Shown piece by piece: positions 35,475 through 47,279 of a stretch of DNA of 64,000 bases. The stretch's first letter is position 1. Each line of letters opens with the position of its first letter. The stretch spans positions 62,001 to 126,000 of the forward strand of contig JAPZLL010000008.1 of NCBI GenBank assembly GCA_036250225.1. Direction: 5' to 3'. The notes below the pieces were generated by a model. It was not told the DNA's origin. It was given only the letters and a program-made list of their open reading frames with translations, and searched no databases. Source of the stretch: Cercophora sp. LCS_1 (Eukaryota; Ascomycota; Sordariomycetes; Sordariales; Lasiosphaeriaceae). A program made the position numbers and the translations under genes.

Positions 35475-36294
35475 TTTGACTGATGGCGATGAGGTTGGAC
35501 GTCACGTATGCACGATGCCACAAAACCCCGGGATGTGTTTTAACGGTGTTGGGGCGACAAGTTCAGGACAAAGACGACGGAAACGACAAAGGGTGAAAAC
35601 CATGGGTTGGCGGTGACATCTGTTCAATCTGTGGCCTATGAGAGGGAACAAAGACGGCTATTCGACATGAGCGGGGCAATGAGGAGTATATATCCCCAGA
35701 TAATTCTCACCAATACCTTCGGAGGTAGGTGAGGAACGTCATGCTGCACATGGCCTGCGAAGTCAAGCAGGCTGGGCATGTCGATAGCGTGGGCTGTGCC
35801 GCGCTGTAACTGCACGACAGCCTAAAATAGAGTGCTTGCTGCATGGTGTCACAGGCTTCAGCCGTTGCCGTCGGCCTTCCGCGCAGCCGAATGACCCGTT
35901 ACCCAAGCACCTGGTACCGGCGAAAAGCCCCGTCATCGTCCGCTTACCCATGTAAGACGGGGTTGCTACGTTCGTGGCAAGGGATCTGCAGCCGGGGAAT
36001 AGAAGTAATCGCCCGACCGCGTGAATCTGGATGGCGAGAACAGCTTGATTTTGCTTGCTCCAATAGGTATACCGTGCATAGGGAGGAAGAAGAACCAATT
36101 GCATCCGGAGATACACGCCTGGGGGTGCCTCTACCATTACCGCCCCCATCCCACCCCCCTCGAAAGCTTGCAGTTCGCGACGTTCCGAACCGGGGGTAAG
36201 TTGGACGTCCATGGCGTCCGGGGAAGCCCCGACGGGTCCTCAGCCACACCCCAAACTGCGAGCACCCGCAGCCGCATCTTGTCCAACGTGACTT
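35475..36294. other. Intergenic
   Basis: About 820 bp between two minus-strand genes: promoter of the DUF7053 gene and 3' end of the ORC4 gene. An open stretch at 35763-36212 on the minus strand has no family features. Confidence 0.5.
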
Positions 36295-38855
36295 CTAGAT
36301 CTCTCGGCACCACTTCCCCAGCACTGCGCCCAACTTTACCGCCGCGGGTATCTCTTCCAATGCAACATCCACCTTCCACATCTTGGCGTCCAACCCGCTT
36401 TGACCGGCCGCACCACGTCCCACTGTTGCGGCAGGAATAAGCATGCCGAGAGTGACGAGACGCTCCCATGCCATGCTCGCGATGCCGCGGCCCCAGACCC
36501 GCGCGCCGCCGCCCAGCGCCAACATGCCGGATGTGGCCGACTGCACACGTTGGCGGCCCATGAGCGATGTGTACTCGTCGTAGGCCATTGCGAAGTTGAC
36601 CGTGTCCGTATGCGCCACAATATCCAACCGGGCCGCCGCAATGAGCATCGACAGGTCCAGGTCTGAGAGTGATTCAAGCACGTGCAGCTTGGAGTCTGGC
36701 GGCTCAAGCGAGATGTCGTAACTCGGTATCTTGAGAGATGGCAAGGTCGGGGAGAGGCTCGAGAGTGGTATGATGCAAGTCGTGAGAAATGCCGAGACCG
36801 ACTTCGTGCTGCAAAAGTGCGACTCGAGGTGGTCCTGAAAGCTGGTGCTCTTGCGGAGAACTTCAAGGTTTTTGTTCCACCACTTCCAGAACTCGCGGTG
36901 GCCTTTGACCTTGGGATCAAGTTCCTCCACCACCATATCTTCGTCGTCAATAGTGAGGCCTTGGCGACACACGTCCCAGAAAGCGGGTAGGCTTTTCGGT
37001 AAAGACAGATAGACGTATCTGTGGCTGAACCGACTCTTGACTCGCTTCTCCAGGCTCTCCACAACATCGATTCTTGTTGTAAGTCCCAGCACTGCAATCG
37101 GCGCCTTTCTCGCCTGAGCGATATCAAACAGGTTGTAGAGCAGCGTTTGCCTTGCGTGCGTCGCAAAGAGATCAAACTCGTCGATGACGAATATGACAGA
37201 CTTTGAGGTTATACCCTCATGGGATTCCGCAATCTCCGAGGGGTGAGAGAGCAGTGCGAGGAGGGACGCCATAGTATCAGCATAATTATTAGTCTAGCAT
37301 GTGTTAGATGGGCATTCCAATGAGGCATTGGCAACGAACCTTGCTGATGAGCTCATCCTCGACCTCCATCTCCTTGCCAAGCTGACGCCATATCTCTCTC
37401 AAAGCAAGCTTGTCATCTGTATGAATGAACCCGTTGAGCCTGACGACATGAAATTGTCCCTTGTGCTGTTTCGTCATGTCTGATAAGATCGACTCGACCA
37501 GCTGCGAAAGATTTAGTCTGTGACACAAGGTGTATGCATTTGCTACTGACCGTGGTTTTCCCGCATCCGCGAGCCCCAATCACCAACATGGAATTGCCTT
37601 CGCCGGCCACAACCGTCTGCTCCACCAACGTCGATGCCTTGTCATATGCCTCGTCCTGACCACAGAGCTTTATGCGTCTTCTTCCCGTGCATCGGTCCAA
37701 CAGGACTCGCTGCATGGCACCCAGGTGCTGCTCAAAGTTGGGGATGTCGGGCTTTTGGTCTTTCTGGGCAATCGCCTTTACCGTCTTCCCCGAAACCGCG
37801 AGTTCGGTGGCTTCCTCCTGTGAGCAGTTGCGGCAGATCCAATCCCCATCCGGAATTTTTGGAAGGTTGTAACATTCCTGATGGAATCCCGAGTCGCAAT
37901 TGTCGCAGAACACTATCTCGTTCCCGCGTTTCGAGTCAGGCTTCGAACAGATGGCGCAAACCTCATCGTCTTCCTCGTCACCGTCGTCCTCATCCTCTTC
38001 TTCGGAGGGTGCCTCTTCCTTTGCGGCCTGCTTTGGCGCCGGTTGCTTCCCACCTTTCACAGGTTTCGATGCCGACTTGGAGATAGCATCCTCAAAGGTC
38101 TCCTCGTTCTTGTCGTTGCCAAAAGAGACACTCTTACGAGAATGCACGGTCTTCCCCTGTTGAGCAACGGCACCTTGTCGTCTTCCACTCTTTGGGACGG
38201 GAGAGGCTTCCGCAGGCTCATCATCGGAACCATCACTCGTAGGCTCCTGAGCCGCAGGTGCTGCTCTCTTCGCCGACCTTGGCTTCGTTGGGGTGTCTGT
38301 TGTTGCCACATGCACCTCCTCTGCTGATGCTTTAGTTGATACCCTGAGTGTGCCTCGCCCGGTTCCCGCCGGCTTAGCCGAGTCCTTGGGCTTTGGCTCA
38401 CTGATCGCACTGGCGCTCTTGCGTCCTCGTGATGGTCGGGGAGTTTCAGCTTCATCTGAATCTGGGACGTCGTAAACGGCATTTTTGCTCTTCGGTCCAC
38501 CAACCGAACGCTTGGAACTAGCAGCCTGTGGTCCCCTCGTGGTCTCTGCGTGTGGTCGTTTTGGGCCCGGTTTCTGTGTTGAGCGCTCATCTTCCGAGTC
38601 AGGGATTTCCCAAGGATCTCCAGTGGGCTTTTTTGTTGGTGTCGGCTTTGACGCAGTTACAGCGCGTGCGGATGACCTCAATGGCCCTTTTTTGGCCGTG
38701 GAAATGAGAGTGGGCGGGTCTGGGAGCGGCTCATCGACTGTTGCTTCTGTCTTTTGCACTCGACGTCGTTTATTTGTTGAGGGTGCTGAAGGAGGGTCTT
38801 CATTTTGCGACCGCAGCCTCTTCCTCCCCTGAGGATTGCCGTCCTTGCTCGGCAT
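36295..38855 (-). CDS. orc4: Origin recognition complex subunit 4 with N-terminal PHD finger
   Basis: AAA+ subunit of the complex that marks replication origins and loads MCM helicase. Exons on the minus strand 38855-37551, 37501-37340 and 37293-36295, 821 residues. Residues 1-298 are disordered, Ser/Pro/Lys-rich with DSDE motifs and an acidic run. A PHD zinc finger at 300-344 has CAIC, CDNC, HQEC and CRNC ligands. The ORC4 AAA+ domain follows: Walker A GARGCGKTT near 430, Walker B VIFVIDEFDLF near 523, then LGLTTRIDVVESLEKRVKSR and a winged-helix C-terminus. Introns of 49 and 46 bp fall in phase 0. The extra 300 residues and PHD finger are absent from yeast and human Orc4 and suggest histone-tail reading at origins (inference). 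Confidence 0.92.
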
Positions 38856-39796
38856 TGTACCTCGGGATTGGTGTGATAGCGTATGTTTTTTTTGGATGTT
38901 GTGATGTGAAAATTGAGGTTTCGAGGAGAGCGTCTCACAACTGGCAGTCGCGTCGTCGCGTCACAGATGGTGAGGCGCGGTCATAGCTTCCCACTAACAA
39001 TTTGGGGCTTGGCGAAGTTGGAGTCCGGAGGCGAGCGGTTGGGAACTTTCAGGCTTTCTTTCTTGACAAACAACACATATTTGTCGCCTTGCTGAAACTC
39101 GAAAAAGATTTGTAACGTCACTCTCAGCCAGTTTTTTGATAGCTCGAAATTTGACCACTTTTCGATTTTTGCATTTTGGGTACACAGCCATCCGAGATCA
39201 TTTTACCCATCCTCGGTTCAAGACCAAGTTCCCTCCCATCAGGCGCCCGATCTTGCTGGGTTGGGTATCGTCCCCCCTTGATGCACCGGGGCTGTCCACG
39301 CCCACGTAATCAAGACACTTAAACCGCTACCCTATAAGAGTCGTTGGCTGATCTGGTGAGTGTTTAGAGACTTGCTACGCAGTACGCACAACCTTGAAGG
39401 GTCTTGGCCAGGGCTGTCTCTGGACCTCAGCCAGGCCTCACGGCATGAGGGTTGAGGCGTCTAGCGAGCACCTCTCTAAATGGTTGAAACATCGGGGATG
39501 GAGTGCATCCGTCAGTCAGCCTGAGTGAATCCGCCAACAGTTCATCTTAGCGTGCATGTCGCCTGCAGGAAATACAGGACCAATAATACGCGAACGCACC
39601 GAAGTGCGATTGACGCGGTTTTGCATCCCGCGCCGCCGTTTTTTGCGAGACGGCGAGCAAGAAAAAATGGGTTGGTCTGTGAATCCCATTCATTATCGAG
39701 GCGTCGGCCGCCCACCCGAGTACAGCATTCGAGGCAACGGCAAGGCAAACAATACATTGACGGCACATCGACCCAAAAGGAATTTGGAGCGGGAAG
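38856..39796. other. Divergent promoter region, orc4 and C2H2 gene
   Basis: About 940 bp between head-to-head genes. Contains short ORFs without coding character. No tRNA or other RNA gene recognised. Confidence 0.55.
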
Positions 39797-41791
39797 ATGC
39801 CTCAGCTAGACCCTGCAGAAATCCGCAATTTTTTAAAGCAGCATGGCAGGCTCAAGCATGGGCCAGCGGATCATCGAAACACGCCACTGTCCTGGGACTT
39901 CAACACACCAACCACGCACTCTCTTTACAGAAGCAACTTGGAAGACGAATTTGAAGGCTCTGATGAGTATGAAATAGCAGCACTAGGGGCAGACTATTTG
40001 GCCGGCGATAGCTTGGTGAGCATGAGTTAGACTCAGTGTGGAACAGGACGTACTGACCACTACCAGATATCAGAGCTGCATGCACCGCTTTTCTCCTGGA
40101 ATTTCTCAATTTCCAGCACTTATACGCCCCGCTCGGTGTGCTCAGATGGCGACTGGGGACTTGACTTGCTGGAGGAAGGCGGGTTGCTCAAGGTGAGCAG
40201 TCGTGTCGACGCGAAGTCGCGCGTGAACGAGAACAACCATTTGAAGCCCGTCGTCCTTTCCGAACACCTTCAATGTTCCCAAGCCAAGCGCAAGAATCAC
40301 GAAGCTCCTCGCAGAGAGGTGCAGGAAGCCGGCCCGGCGGAGGGTTTAGACCGCACGCGGGCGTTGGACAGCCCACGACAACCCCTTCCCCAGCTGCGTC
40401 TCCCATCCCCAACCAACATCAAGCTCAGCCCTGGCCTCTACCGCCCCAAATCGCCCGGGCTGTTCTCGGTCAGCCTCTTATCAACAGACTTGGAGCTGCT
40501 GTCAATGTCGGATGACACTGAATCCATCGTTTTCTTCAACCCAAACAGTCCCCTCCACCCCGCTTTGAAATCAGTAGCGGACTTTCTCATCCGCACGTGC
40601 CGCTCCCAGCAAGGCAAACGAACAGTTACCCAGTCCCCCAACACGCCGAAGACACCCGCAAGGACCGGGTCATTATCCGTGCGGGGTTCTTCGGGGAAGA
40701 AACGCACCACGGCGTCTTCTTCGAAAACCAGGCAAGCGGCAGACAACCCTAACGACGGAGACGATGGATTCGATGAACCCCCACGGAAAAGAACAAAAAC
40801 CCCGGCCGCTCTACGAGCCGCGGAGTACCGATGGGCTTGTCCCTTCTGGGCGCTTGATCCGTTCGAGCACCAGGTATGTTACAACTTTAAGCTGAAGCGC
40901 ATTCAGGATGTCAAGCAGCATATTCAGCGGAAGCATGCCCCGGAACACTACTGCGAGTTATGCTATGAGGTGTTTGGAGACTCTGAGGGGGTTCGCGCAC
41001 ATATAAAGGATCATTACCACAACAAGCCCCGATCGAACTGGGTTGGATTCGCCACTCGCGATACTTCTGCGAAGCTGCGAAAGAAGTCAAACTCGCAGCA
41101 GACAGTTGAGGAACAGTGGTTCACGATATGGGATACTCTATTCCCTAACAAGCCACGCCCATCGTCTCCATTTCTTGACACGCACCTCTCAGGGGATTTC
41201 CATGCATTTCGCAAATACCATCAAGACGACACTCGGATCTGTGACGGTGTTTCGAGGGTTCTTGGCTCGAGGGGCCTGAGCGGGGAATTTTCTGCTCCTT
41301 TGGTCGCCAGGATCCTTGCTGAAGTCAATGACATCCTGTGCGACGAATGGCTCAGAGCTCGATCCACCTCCTTGTCGCCTTCGTCATCGCGGGATTGTGG
41401 TATTTCAAGTAGTGGAGAGGGTCTTCAAGACGAAACTGCTACTTTTACAACCGCAGACGAGCAGTCTGAGCCTTCAACTCATATCACAACTCCCAGCAAA
41501 CTCCCGGCACATGCGCCAAATCCTGGCCCGAGCGGAGGGTATTCCCCTGTGCAAAACGAACCGGGCACCTTGCGAGTCGAGCATCACTCGTACGCCCTCT
41601 CGAAATTTGAACCAACGAACAGACAATTGATGTTCGAGGACTCAGAGAAGATTCTTCCCGATCTGTCACACAGCGCAGTGCATTCTTTGAGTGAGACGGA
41701 AGCGCTGGATGGTTGGGAAGATGGCACGCATTTTGAGGAGCAATGGCATTTTACCGGAAGCGGCAATGAATATGAGGTTTCCAAAGAGTAG
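39797..41791 (+). CDS. C2H2 zinc-finger protein (fungal family)
   Basis: Exons 39797-40015 and 40067-41791, 647 residues; the 51-bp intron has GTGAGC and CAG ends in phase 0. A paired zinc-finger region at about residues 328-390 contains WACPFWALDPFEHQ, a Cys, IQDVKQHIQRKH and then CELCYEVFGDSEGVRAHIKDH. This two-finger module is common in Pezizomycotina proteins of unknown role. Before it lies a Pro/Ser-rich stretch with a basic PPRKRTKTP signal likely for nuclear import; after it a predicted helical segment (EEQWFTIWDTLFPNKPRPSS) and an acidic tail. DNA or RNA binding is inferred; no target is known. Confidence 0.85.
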
Positions 41792-42320
41792 GCGAACAAT
41801 AGACTGTAATATGGGAGTGGTTCATCTCATTCAACTATTAACTTACTACAATAACTTTATCACCAACTACAATTATGACTCGACTATCTAAATTATGTGG
41901 GCGTTGCCTTCGATGCCTAGATGCAGGGGGAAAGAACCGAAGACATAAACCAAAAAAGTTCACATTGACTGAGGAGAAGAGGTTAAGTGTGGCAATCTCA
42001 TTCGAGCTGTTTCATCGTCATGGGAGTTTGGGTCAAACGAGTTGGAACGTGTGTATGTCCCCACGTTCAAGCCTGAGAAATATTACCACAGTGTTGAGTT
42101 AAGAGCCTCAGGAAGCATCCCCGATTGAAACTCAAGATCCTGTAGATTCACCAGAAGGGCGCCCCAAAGCCTATAAGGTTTTCTCCGAGACCTTGCGAAA
42201 CATTGAAGTTTGTCCGGATGGCAAAGCCATTGTTGCCTGGTCAGCGGCTCGGGCAAAGGCGCCGGCACTCCACCGACTTAGGTACCAGTAATCCATGAAC
42301 CTGATATCAATTTCCGTTGT
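41792..42320. other. Intergenic
   Basis: About 530 bp, AT-richer than its surroundings, holding the 3' end of the C2H2 gene. Nothing else supported. Confidence 0.5.
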
Positions 42321-42407
42321 GGGCAATTGGTCTAGGGGTATGATTTTCGCTTCGCATTGCGTAGATGCCATTGTGAAAGGTCACCGGTTCGAATCCGGTA
42401 TTGTCCA
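42321..42407 (+). tRNA. tRNA-Ala (CGC) with 15-nt intron
   Basis: Acceptor GGGCAAT pairs with ATTGTCC and includes the G3-U70 wobble that identifies alanine tRNA. Anticodon stem TTCGC/GTGAA; loop TTCGCA then a 15-nt intron (42357-42371) and T38; anticodon CGC. T arm ACCGG-TTCGAAT-CCGGT. Mature length 72 nt. Confidence 0.88.
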
Positions 42408-42691
42408 GCATTTTTGCCATCGACGGCCAATATCGATCTGCTCTGGCTGGCATTGTTTTTTGTTTTGCAAAAGCTACGAACTCCGGGCCTATTTTGGCAT
42501 ATTCATCGATGTGCTAGTTCTGTGTAAAAATGTCGAAAGTTGTGCCAGTCATGTGCGCCAGGTCCACGGGAGCCTCAGCCATGTGGAGTCCCCAAGCCGC
42601 AACTGCCGCATCAAACCCACAAAACAACCTGCGTCTACGACTCATGCAAACAGCCTCATAATGGAAACCATTAAACTGCCTATTCATCCAA

Positions 42692-42762
42692 GCGTCAGTG
42701 GTTTAGTGGTAAAATCCATCGTTGCCATCGATGGGCCCCGCGTTCGATTCGCGGCTGACGCA
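42692..42762 (+). tRNA. tRNA-Gly (GCC)
   Basis: 71 nt, no intron. Acceptor GCGTCAG pairs with CTGACGC. Anticodon stem CATCG/CGATG around loop TTGCCAT (anticodon GCC). T arm CCGCG-TTCGATT-CGCGG. Confidence 0.93.
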
Positions 42763-43102
42763 TGAGCAGCTCCTCCTATTTGAGGAACCCCCCTTTTTTT
42801 TGTTTTCATTTTGAAGTTGACCCCTGATGCTCGTCCATTTCCCACAGGTGGCGCTCGTCTTTGTCAGATAATTCCTTTTTTCATGGGCTGCCATTCGGTT
42901 CGTTGTTGACGGGCTGATCATCGGTGCGATCGGTCATGTCAACATTTACAGACTCATCACCGGTAGTTTATCGCCAGTGGCCGCGTGAGTAGCTAGCTTC
43001 TCAATGAGATTTATCCTCACCGCCCAATATAAGCTACAGTCTCCTTATTTCGATCTATCTCTACACCCTGACAAAACACTACTTTTACACGTGCTCCCTC
43101 AC
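42763..43102. other. Intergenic
   Basis: About 340 bp after tRNA-Gly, beginning with a T run suited to RNA polymerase III termination about 25-35 bp downstream (42793-42800). Nothing else seen. Confidence 0.5.
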
Positions 43103-43928
43103 CTACAACTGGCTCCTCCCAACATTGGTATCCATCATGACCCAAATCCCCTCACTCTGCGCCATAATATTTCCTGTCCTCGTTAGCCAACGCCACCACA
43201 GACGAGAAAAAACAAACTCACCATCCTTATCCTCAACAGCTCCGACAACATGCAGCTTCCTCCCATCCCTCTTGACCACCCGTCCCCTGACCAACACCAC
43301 CATGGGCGTCTTGACCGCCCGCTTATAACTCGTCCTGAAATCCACCGTATACGCTCCATTCGCTACATGCGTCGTTCATCAGCTCCAACCCCTCATCTTC
43401 TCTCAACGAATACTCACGAGCCTGAAAATTCGCCGCAGTCCCCATCACCTCATCCAACAACACCGCATACACCCCGCCATGCAACGTGCTCGCGAACCCG
43501 CACAAATCCTCGCCCAGATCCAACAAGGCACTAAACAGCAGGAACGGATTCCTGGGATCCTCGCCCTCGCCCTTTCCGCCGCCAGACGTCAGGAGCTTGG
43601 ACTTGGATAAGTCGTCACCCTTGACATCGGAGCGCCGATCCTGCAGGGTGCGGAAGAACGTGACGCAGGCGCGCACGGTGGTGGGCGAGTTCATGGTGCG
43701 GCGGACAAAGTTGGATTCGCCGCTAGCGAGCGGGTTGCGGTCGACAATGATGGTGTCGAGGATGGCGGGGTCGGCGAGGAGCTTGGCACACCAGGGGATG
43801 GCCTTGAAGTGGGCGAGGGGGTCTTTGATGGCTTGGTTGTGGTTTGTCGGTGCGGAATGGGGTTTGATGGCGAGGGAGCCTCGGGAGGAGGACGAGGAGG
43901 AGGATGAGGAGGAGGATTGGGCGGACAT
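43103..43928 (-). CDS. Hotdog-fold acyl-CoA thioesterase family protein
   Basis: Exons on the minus strand 43928-43418, 43362-43222 and 43173-43103, 240 residues. The upstream open frame to 44039 has only a GTG, so the ATG at 43928 (before a Ser run) is chosen. Hotdog (4HBT/PaaI-like) features: LHGGVYAVLLDEVMGTAANF with the His-Gly-Gly of the active loop, then after splicing GAYTVDFRTSYKRAVKTPMV, VRGRVVKRDGRKLHVVGAVE and a final strand GNIMAQSEGIWVMM. Introns of 55 and 48 bp both have GTGAGT donors. The Asp/Glu in LLDEVMG is consistent with catalysis. Substrate unknown; probably a fatty or aromatic acyl-CoA. Confidence 0.88.
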
Positions 43929-44404
43929 GGTTGCTGGTTGGTCGGTTTGATGATATGAAAGAGGAATAGGGTGGCTTGACTGTCTGGGAGATGGGCTCTT
44001 GGGAAGAGGTTGATATATGTCGACGGAAGAGGTTAGCACCGGAGTTCAGGATCAATACCAAGATCAGCACTTCTCCTGAGCTGGTGACTTGAGTTGGCGT
44101 TAAGTGAGCATCTTCCTGTCGAAGAGCAAGTTCGCGAGCGATTGTCACCTTGACATGACAAGCACTGGCTCACTTAGCGTCGACGGTCCATCGATCAACC
44201 CGGACGGTTACTAGCGTTGTAAACATAACGTCGAGCTTCGTGAATAATGGAAAGCCTGAATGGTATACAACTACCGGCATAGCGTACACCTGAAACCCAT
44301 ACGCCAACAGACGTCCGCTCCACTGCGCAAATGATTGCCGCAGTTGTGAATTCAAGCAAATATCCAACCAACGCCGCTTATGCATGCGCCCTCCAAGGGA
44401 ACTT
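43929..44404. other. Intergenic
   Basis: About 475 bp between two minus-strand genes: thioesterase promoter and 3' end of the carrier gene. No other feature seen. Confidence 0.5.
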
Positions 44405-45634
44405 CTAAATGCCAAACCAAGTCTTGAACCTCTCGTAAGTGTAGAAAGCAGCCGCCGTCATTGGTACCACCTTGACGTAACCAATCGTCAGGCCAACAAA
44501 GAAACCCCTGAAGCCGCGCTCGCGCATGATCAGCTTGGCCGTCTCGCCAATGCGCAACCTATGCCCATCACCCACGGCGCCACCAACTTGCATGCGCCGC
44601 CGAATAACCTCGAGCGGGTATGAAGCCGTCTGCGAGATAAGGCCCGCGCAGCCACCCGCCATAAGCTCGGCCCATGACCTCAGCGGCGCTGCCTTTCCTG
44701 GTGGCGCATTTTCCGACTTTGGCAGAGTGGTGTACTGCGCAAACTTTGAGTGACGGAGAATATCGCCGACCGTGTCGTGGGTGAGGAAGGACATGCCGGC
44801 GTAGGGAATCATGCCGAGGAGAGTCGACGAGAAGCCACGGTAAAAGTTGATGAGCCCGCCGCGATGCGCTATCGTGTTGACAGCCGTGGTGGCAGCGGCG
44901 GCCGTCTCGCTGGTGTAGTTTGTTCCGAGAGGCTTGTTATAAGCCTGTTCGTTGTAGATGCGCTTGCATATTGAGCGGAACGAGGAGCGGACGTCCTTCC
45001 TCGTTTCGTATGCGAGACGCACCCGGATTACTTCCAAGGGATAAGTGAAAAAGACGGATGTGACGCCGGCGAGCGAGCCGCTGAGGAGTCGACGGATAGG
45101 TGTCTCTTGATCCTTGCTGTGAATAATGAGGTTCCGTATTTGCTCGTAGGCGATGAACTTGATGGCGGCATAAGGAAAGATTCTAAGCAGGGTGGCCGAG
45201 TGCCCTCGGTAGAGTCCCGTCGCTCCGTCTTGGTGGTATATCTCCCTCATAGCCCTCGCAACGCCAAACCAGGACCCGGTGTATTTGACGAAATGGGGGT
45301 TGTGCGCCTGGAACAAGATCTTGACCCGGTCAAGCGGCGCGACTATCGTTTTGGCCTGAGTCTCTTGTCAATACTGTCTGTGGTCGGCAACACATATCAC
45401 AAAACATACCACAGACCCGGCCATCCCACCTGCGACGCCCGACCTCCAGACATAGTCGAGACTCCGCTTGTTCTGCGCCCCTTTTCGTTTCGGGATCGCG
45501 GCTTCATCGTCGGTCGGGCACACGGCAGGATCCTTCTGGTTCCGAGCACGACGAGCTACATCGTATGTCACCTCGCGTGGTTCGTGTGATGAAGGCATGG
45601 AAGCATGGCTGACGAGGGCTGGAGCCGATGGCAT
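44405..45634 (-). CDS. leu5: Mitochondrial carrier, Leu5/CoA-transporter type
   Basis: Six-helix SLC25 carrier of the inner mitochondrial membrane; yeast Leu5 is needed for CoA accumulation in the matrix. Exons on the minus strand 45634-45410 and 45355-44405, 391 residues; the 54-bp intron has GTATGT and CAG ends. An in-frame ATG 12 codons later (45598) is also possible. Three carrier repeats carry the signature PLDRVKILFQ, TYPLEVIRVRLAYE and SYPLEVIRRRMQVGG, with YRGHSATLLRIFPYAAIKF, FYRGFSSTLLGMIPYAGMSF and FFVGLTIGYVKVVPMTAAAF on the even helices. A 60-residue hydrophilic N-terminal extension and an insert in the second repeat resemble fungal Leu5/SLC25A42 proteins. Substrate assignment is by family resemblance. 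Confidence 0.88.
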
Positions 45635-46097
45635 CCCTCCCTCCGCCGCTGGCGAAATAAGTGGCCGGGAATGGCTCCGTCGCGTGCGCACGAGGGGCTT
45701 TTTTTGGCGACGGGTTCGGTGATTGTGCAACCTACGATCGCATGACAGTCGCAGGACGCAGCTAGGCGTTGGTGGTTTGAGCGCAGCGGGAAACTGGGTG
45801 GTTTGTCGTGGCGTGGAACGGGGGGATTCGTAAGACCAGAATTCCAGAAATGCGACTCAAGAACATGGACGTCATCTGGTCGCGCGGGCAAAAGAGACTT
45901 TTAGTTTTGGGGGATCTGCGACTGGCTGGTTCCCCTTCATCCCGAGCCGAGGATTGCCGAGGGGAGGGTCCGAATGCGGGCAGACCCGCTTCTGACCCCG
46001 GCCCCTGTGAAAGAGGCACGAGACAGCGAACCGCAAATCGCCCAGGCACCGGAATCTTCAATTACACACCGAGAATCGAATCGGCTTTAAGGTCGTC
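45635..46097. other. Divergent promoter region
   Basis: About 460 bp between the head-to-head carrier and methyltransferase genes. No other feature seen. Confidence 0.55.
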
Positions 46098-47189
46098 ATG
46101 ACGGGCACGCCGCCGATTGATCTAACCGCCGACCAAACGCCGGCTCACTCATCAAATAAACACACCAGCTCTTCTTCAATTCTCTTCCAAAACCCCACCA
46201 AAACAGTCATCGTCCTCGATCTCCCCCGGTCTCTGGAAGAATCCCAAGTCCCATCCCGCCAGCTCAATCCCCATGTGGATCCCCCGCGACGGCTGGTCTC
46301 GGCACCCCCGCCGACAACGCCCTTCCCGACCCCGGAGCCCAAGAAACACCCCGCTTCCGCCGTCGTGACCTCGCACGCCGCACAAATAGCAGAGCTGATG
46401 ACCTTTGCCACCATTGAATCCGCCCTTGCCGAGCTCCACGAATCCTACACCGGACCCTTCAGCCTGCAGCGCATCTCACGTGCCCCTTCACAAGCATCTT
46501 CATCCCATCCACTCATTCCCGAAGACTCGCAGCCCTTGAACGGCAGGATTGAAGATCTTCGGTCTGAAGTTCTCGAGCTTCTTCCCTTTGACCTCATCCT
46601 TCTTGACCCGCCCTGGCCCAATCGCTCTGCCAAGCGAAAACGCGGCTACCAGCTCTCGCATTCTTTTTCATGTCTTCACACACTTCTCTCCCAAGTCCCC
46701 ATCTCATCACATCTTGCACCTGATGGGCTTGTTGCTGTCTGGATTACCAACTCCCCGCAGGCTTATGATTTGCTTGTTTCTCGGGACGGGCTCTTCGCAG
46801 AGTGGGATGTCGAGCCTGTCGGGGAGTGGGTGTGGTTAAAGGTGACGGACCAGGGTGAGCCGATCGTGAGTCTAGAGGCGACGTGGAGGAAGCCGTGGGA
46901 GCGGTTGGTTTTTGGGCGGAAGAGAGGCGGGAGCGGAGGGGCGGTCAAGACCAAGGTGATCGTGGCCTGTCCAGAGGGACACTCGAGAAAGCCATGTCTG
47001 AGGGGGCTGCTCGAAGAGGAGGATATGGGTGAGCGGGTGCTGGAGGTTTTTGCTCGGGGGCTGACCGCCGGCTGGTCATGTTGGGGTGACGAAGCGCTGA
47101 AATTTCAGAGCGCCGGATGGTGGGTTGACGAACGCCCTGATAAAAGTAAAAGTGAGGACCCAGAAACCCGTAAATCAAAAAGCCCGTAG
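46098..47189 (+). CDS. MT-A70 family methyltransferase, METTL4-like
   Basis: Single-exon gene, 363 residues. The catalytic DPPW motif lies near residue 170 in LILLDPPWPNRSAKRKR. The NRS after it and the overall order (DPPW, VWITNSPQAYD, WVWLKVTDQGEP, RKPWERLVFGRK, SRKPCLRG) fit the METTL4 branch of MT-A70 N6-adenine methyltransferases rather than the Ime4/METTL3 branch. S-adenosylmethionine is the methyl donor; METTL4 homologues modify snRNA or DNA adenine in other eukaryotes, and the target here is unknown. Residues 1-110 are disordered. Divergent from the carrier gene and convergent with the ribosomal protein gene, whose stop is only 90 bp away. Confidence 0.88.
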   Translation: MTGTPPIDLTADQTPAHSSNKHTSSSSILFQNPTKTVIVLDLPRSLEESQVPSRQLNPHVDPPRRLVSAPPPTTPFPTPEPKKHPASAVVTSHAAQIAELMTFATIESALAELHESYTGPFSLQRISRAPSQASSSHPLIPEDSQPLNGRIEDLRSEVLELLPFDLILLDPPWPNRSAKRKRGYQLSHSFSCLHTLLSQVPISSHLAPDGLVAVWITNSPQAYDLLVSRDGLFAEWDVEPVGEWVWLKVTDQGEPIVSLEATWRKPWERLVFGRKRGGSGGAVKTKVIVACPEGHSRKPCLRGLLEEEDMGERVLEVFARGLTAGWSCWGDEALKFQSAGWWVDERPDKSKSEDPETRKSKSP

Positions 47190-47279
47190 CACCGGCAAAA
47201 ACAAACTCCCAACTGCCGTAATCATATCTTCAATTGTACCATAATGTACACAATATCATACATCATCACCAACCCCCTC

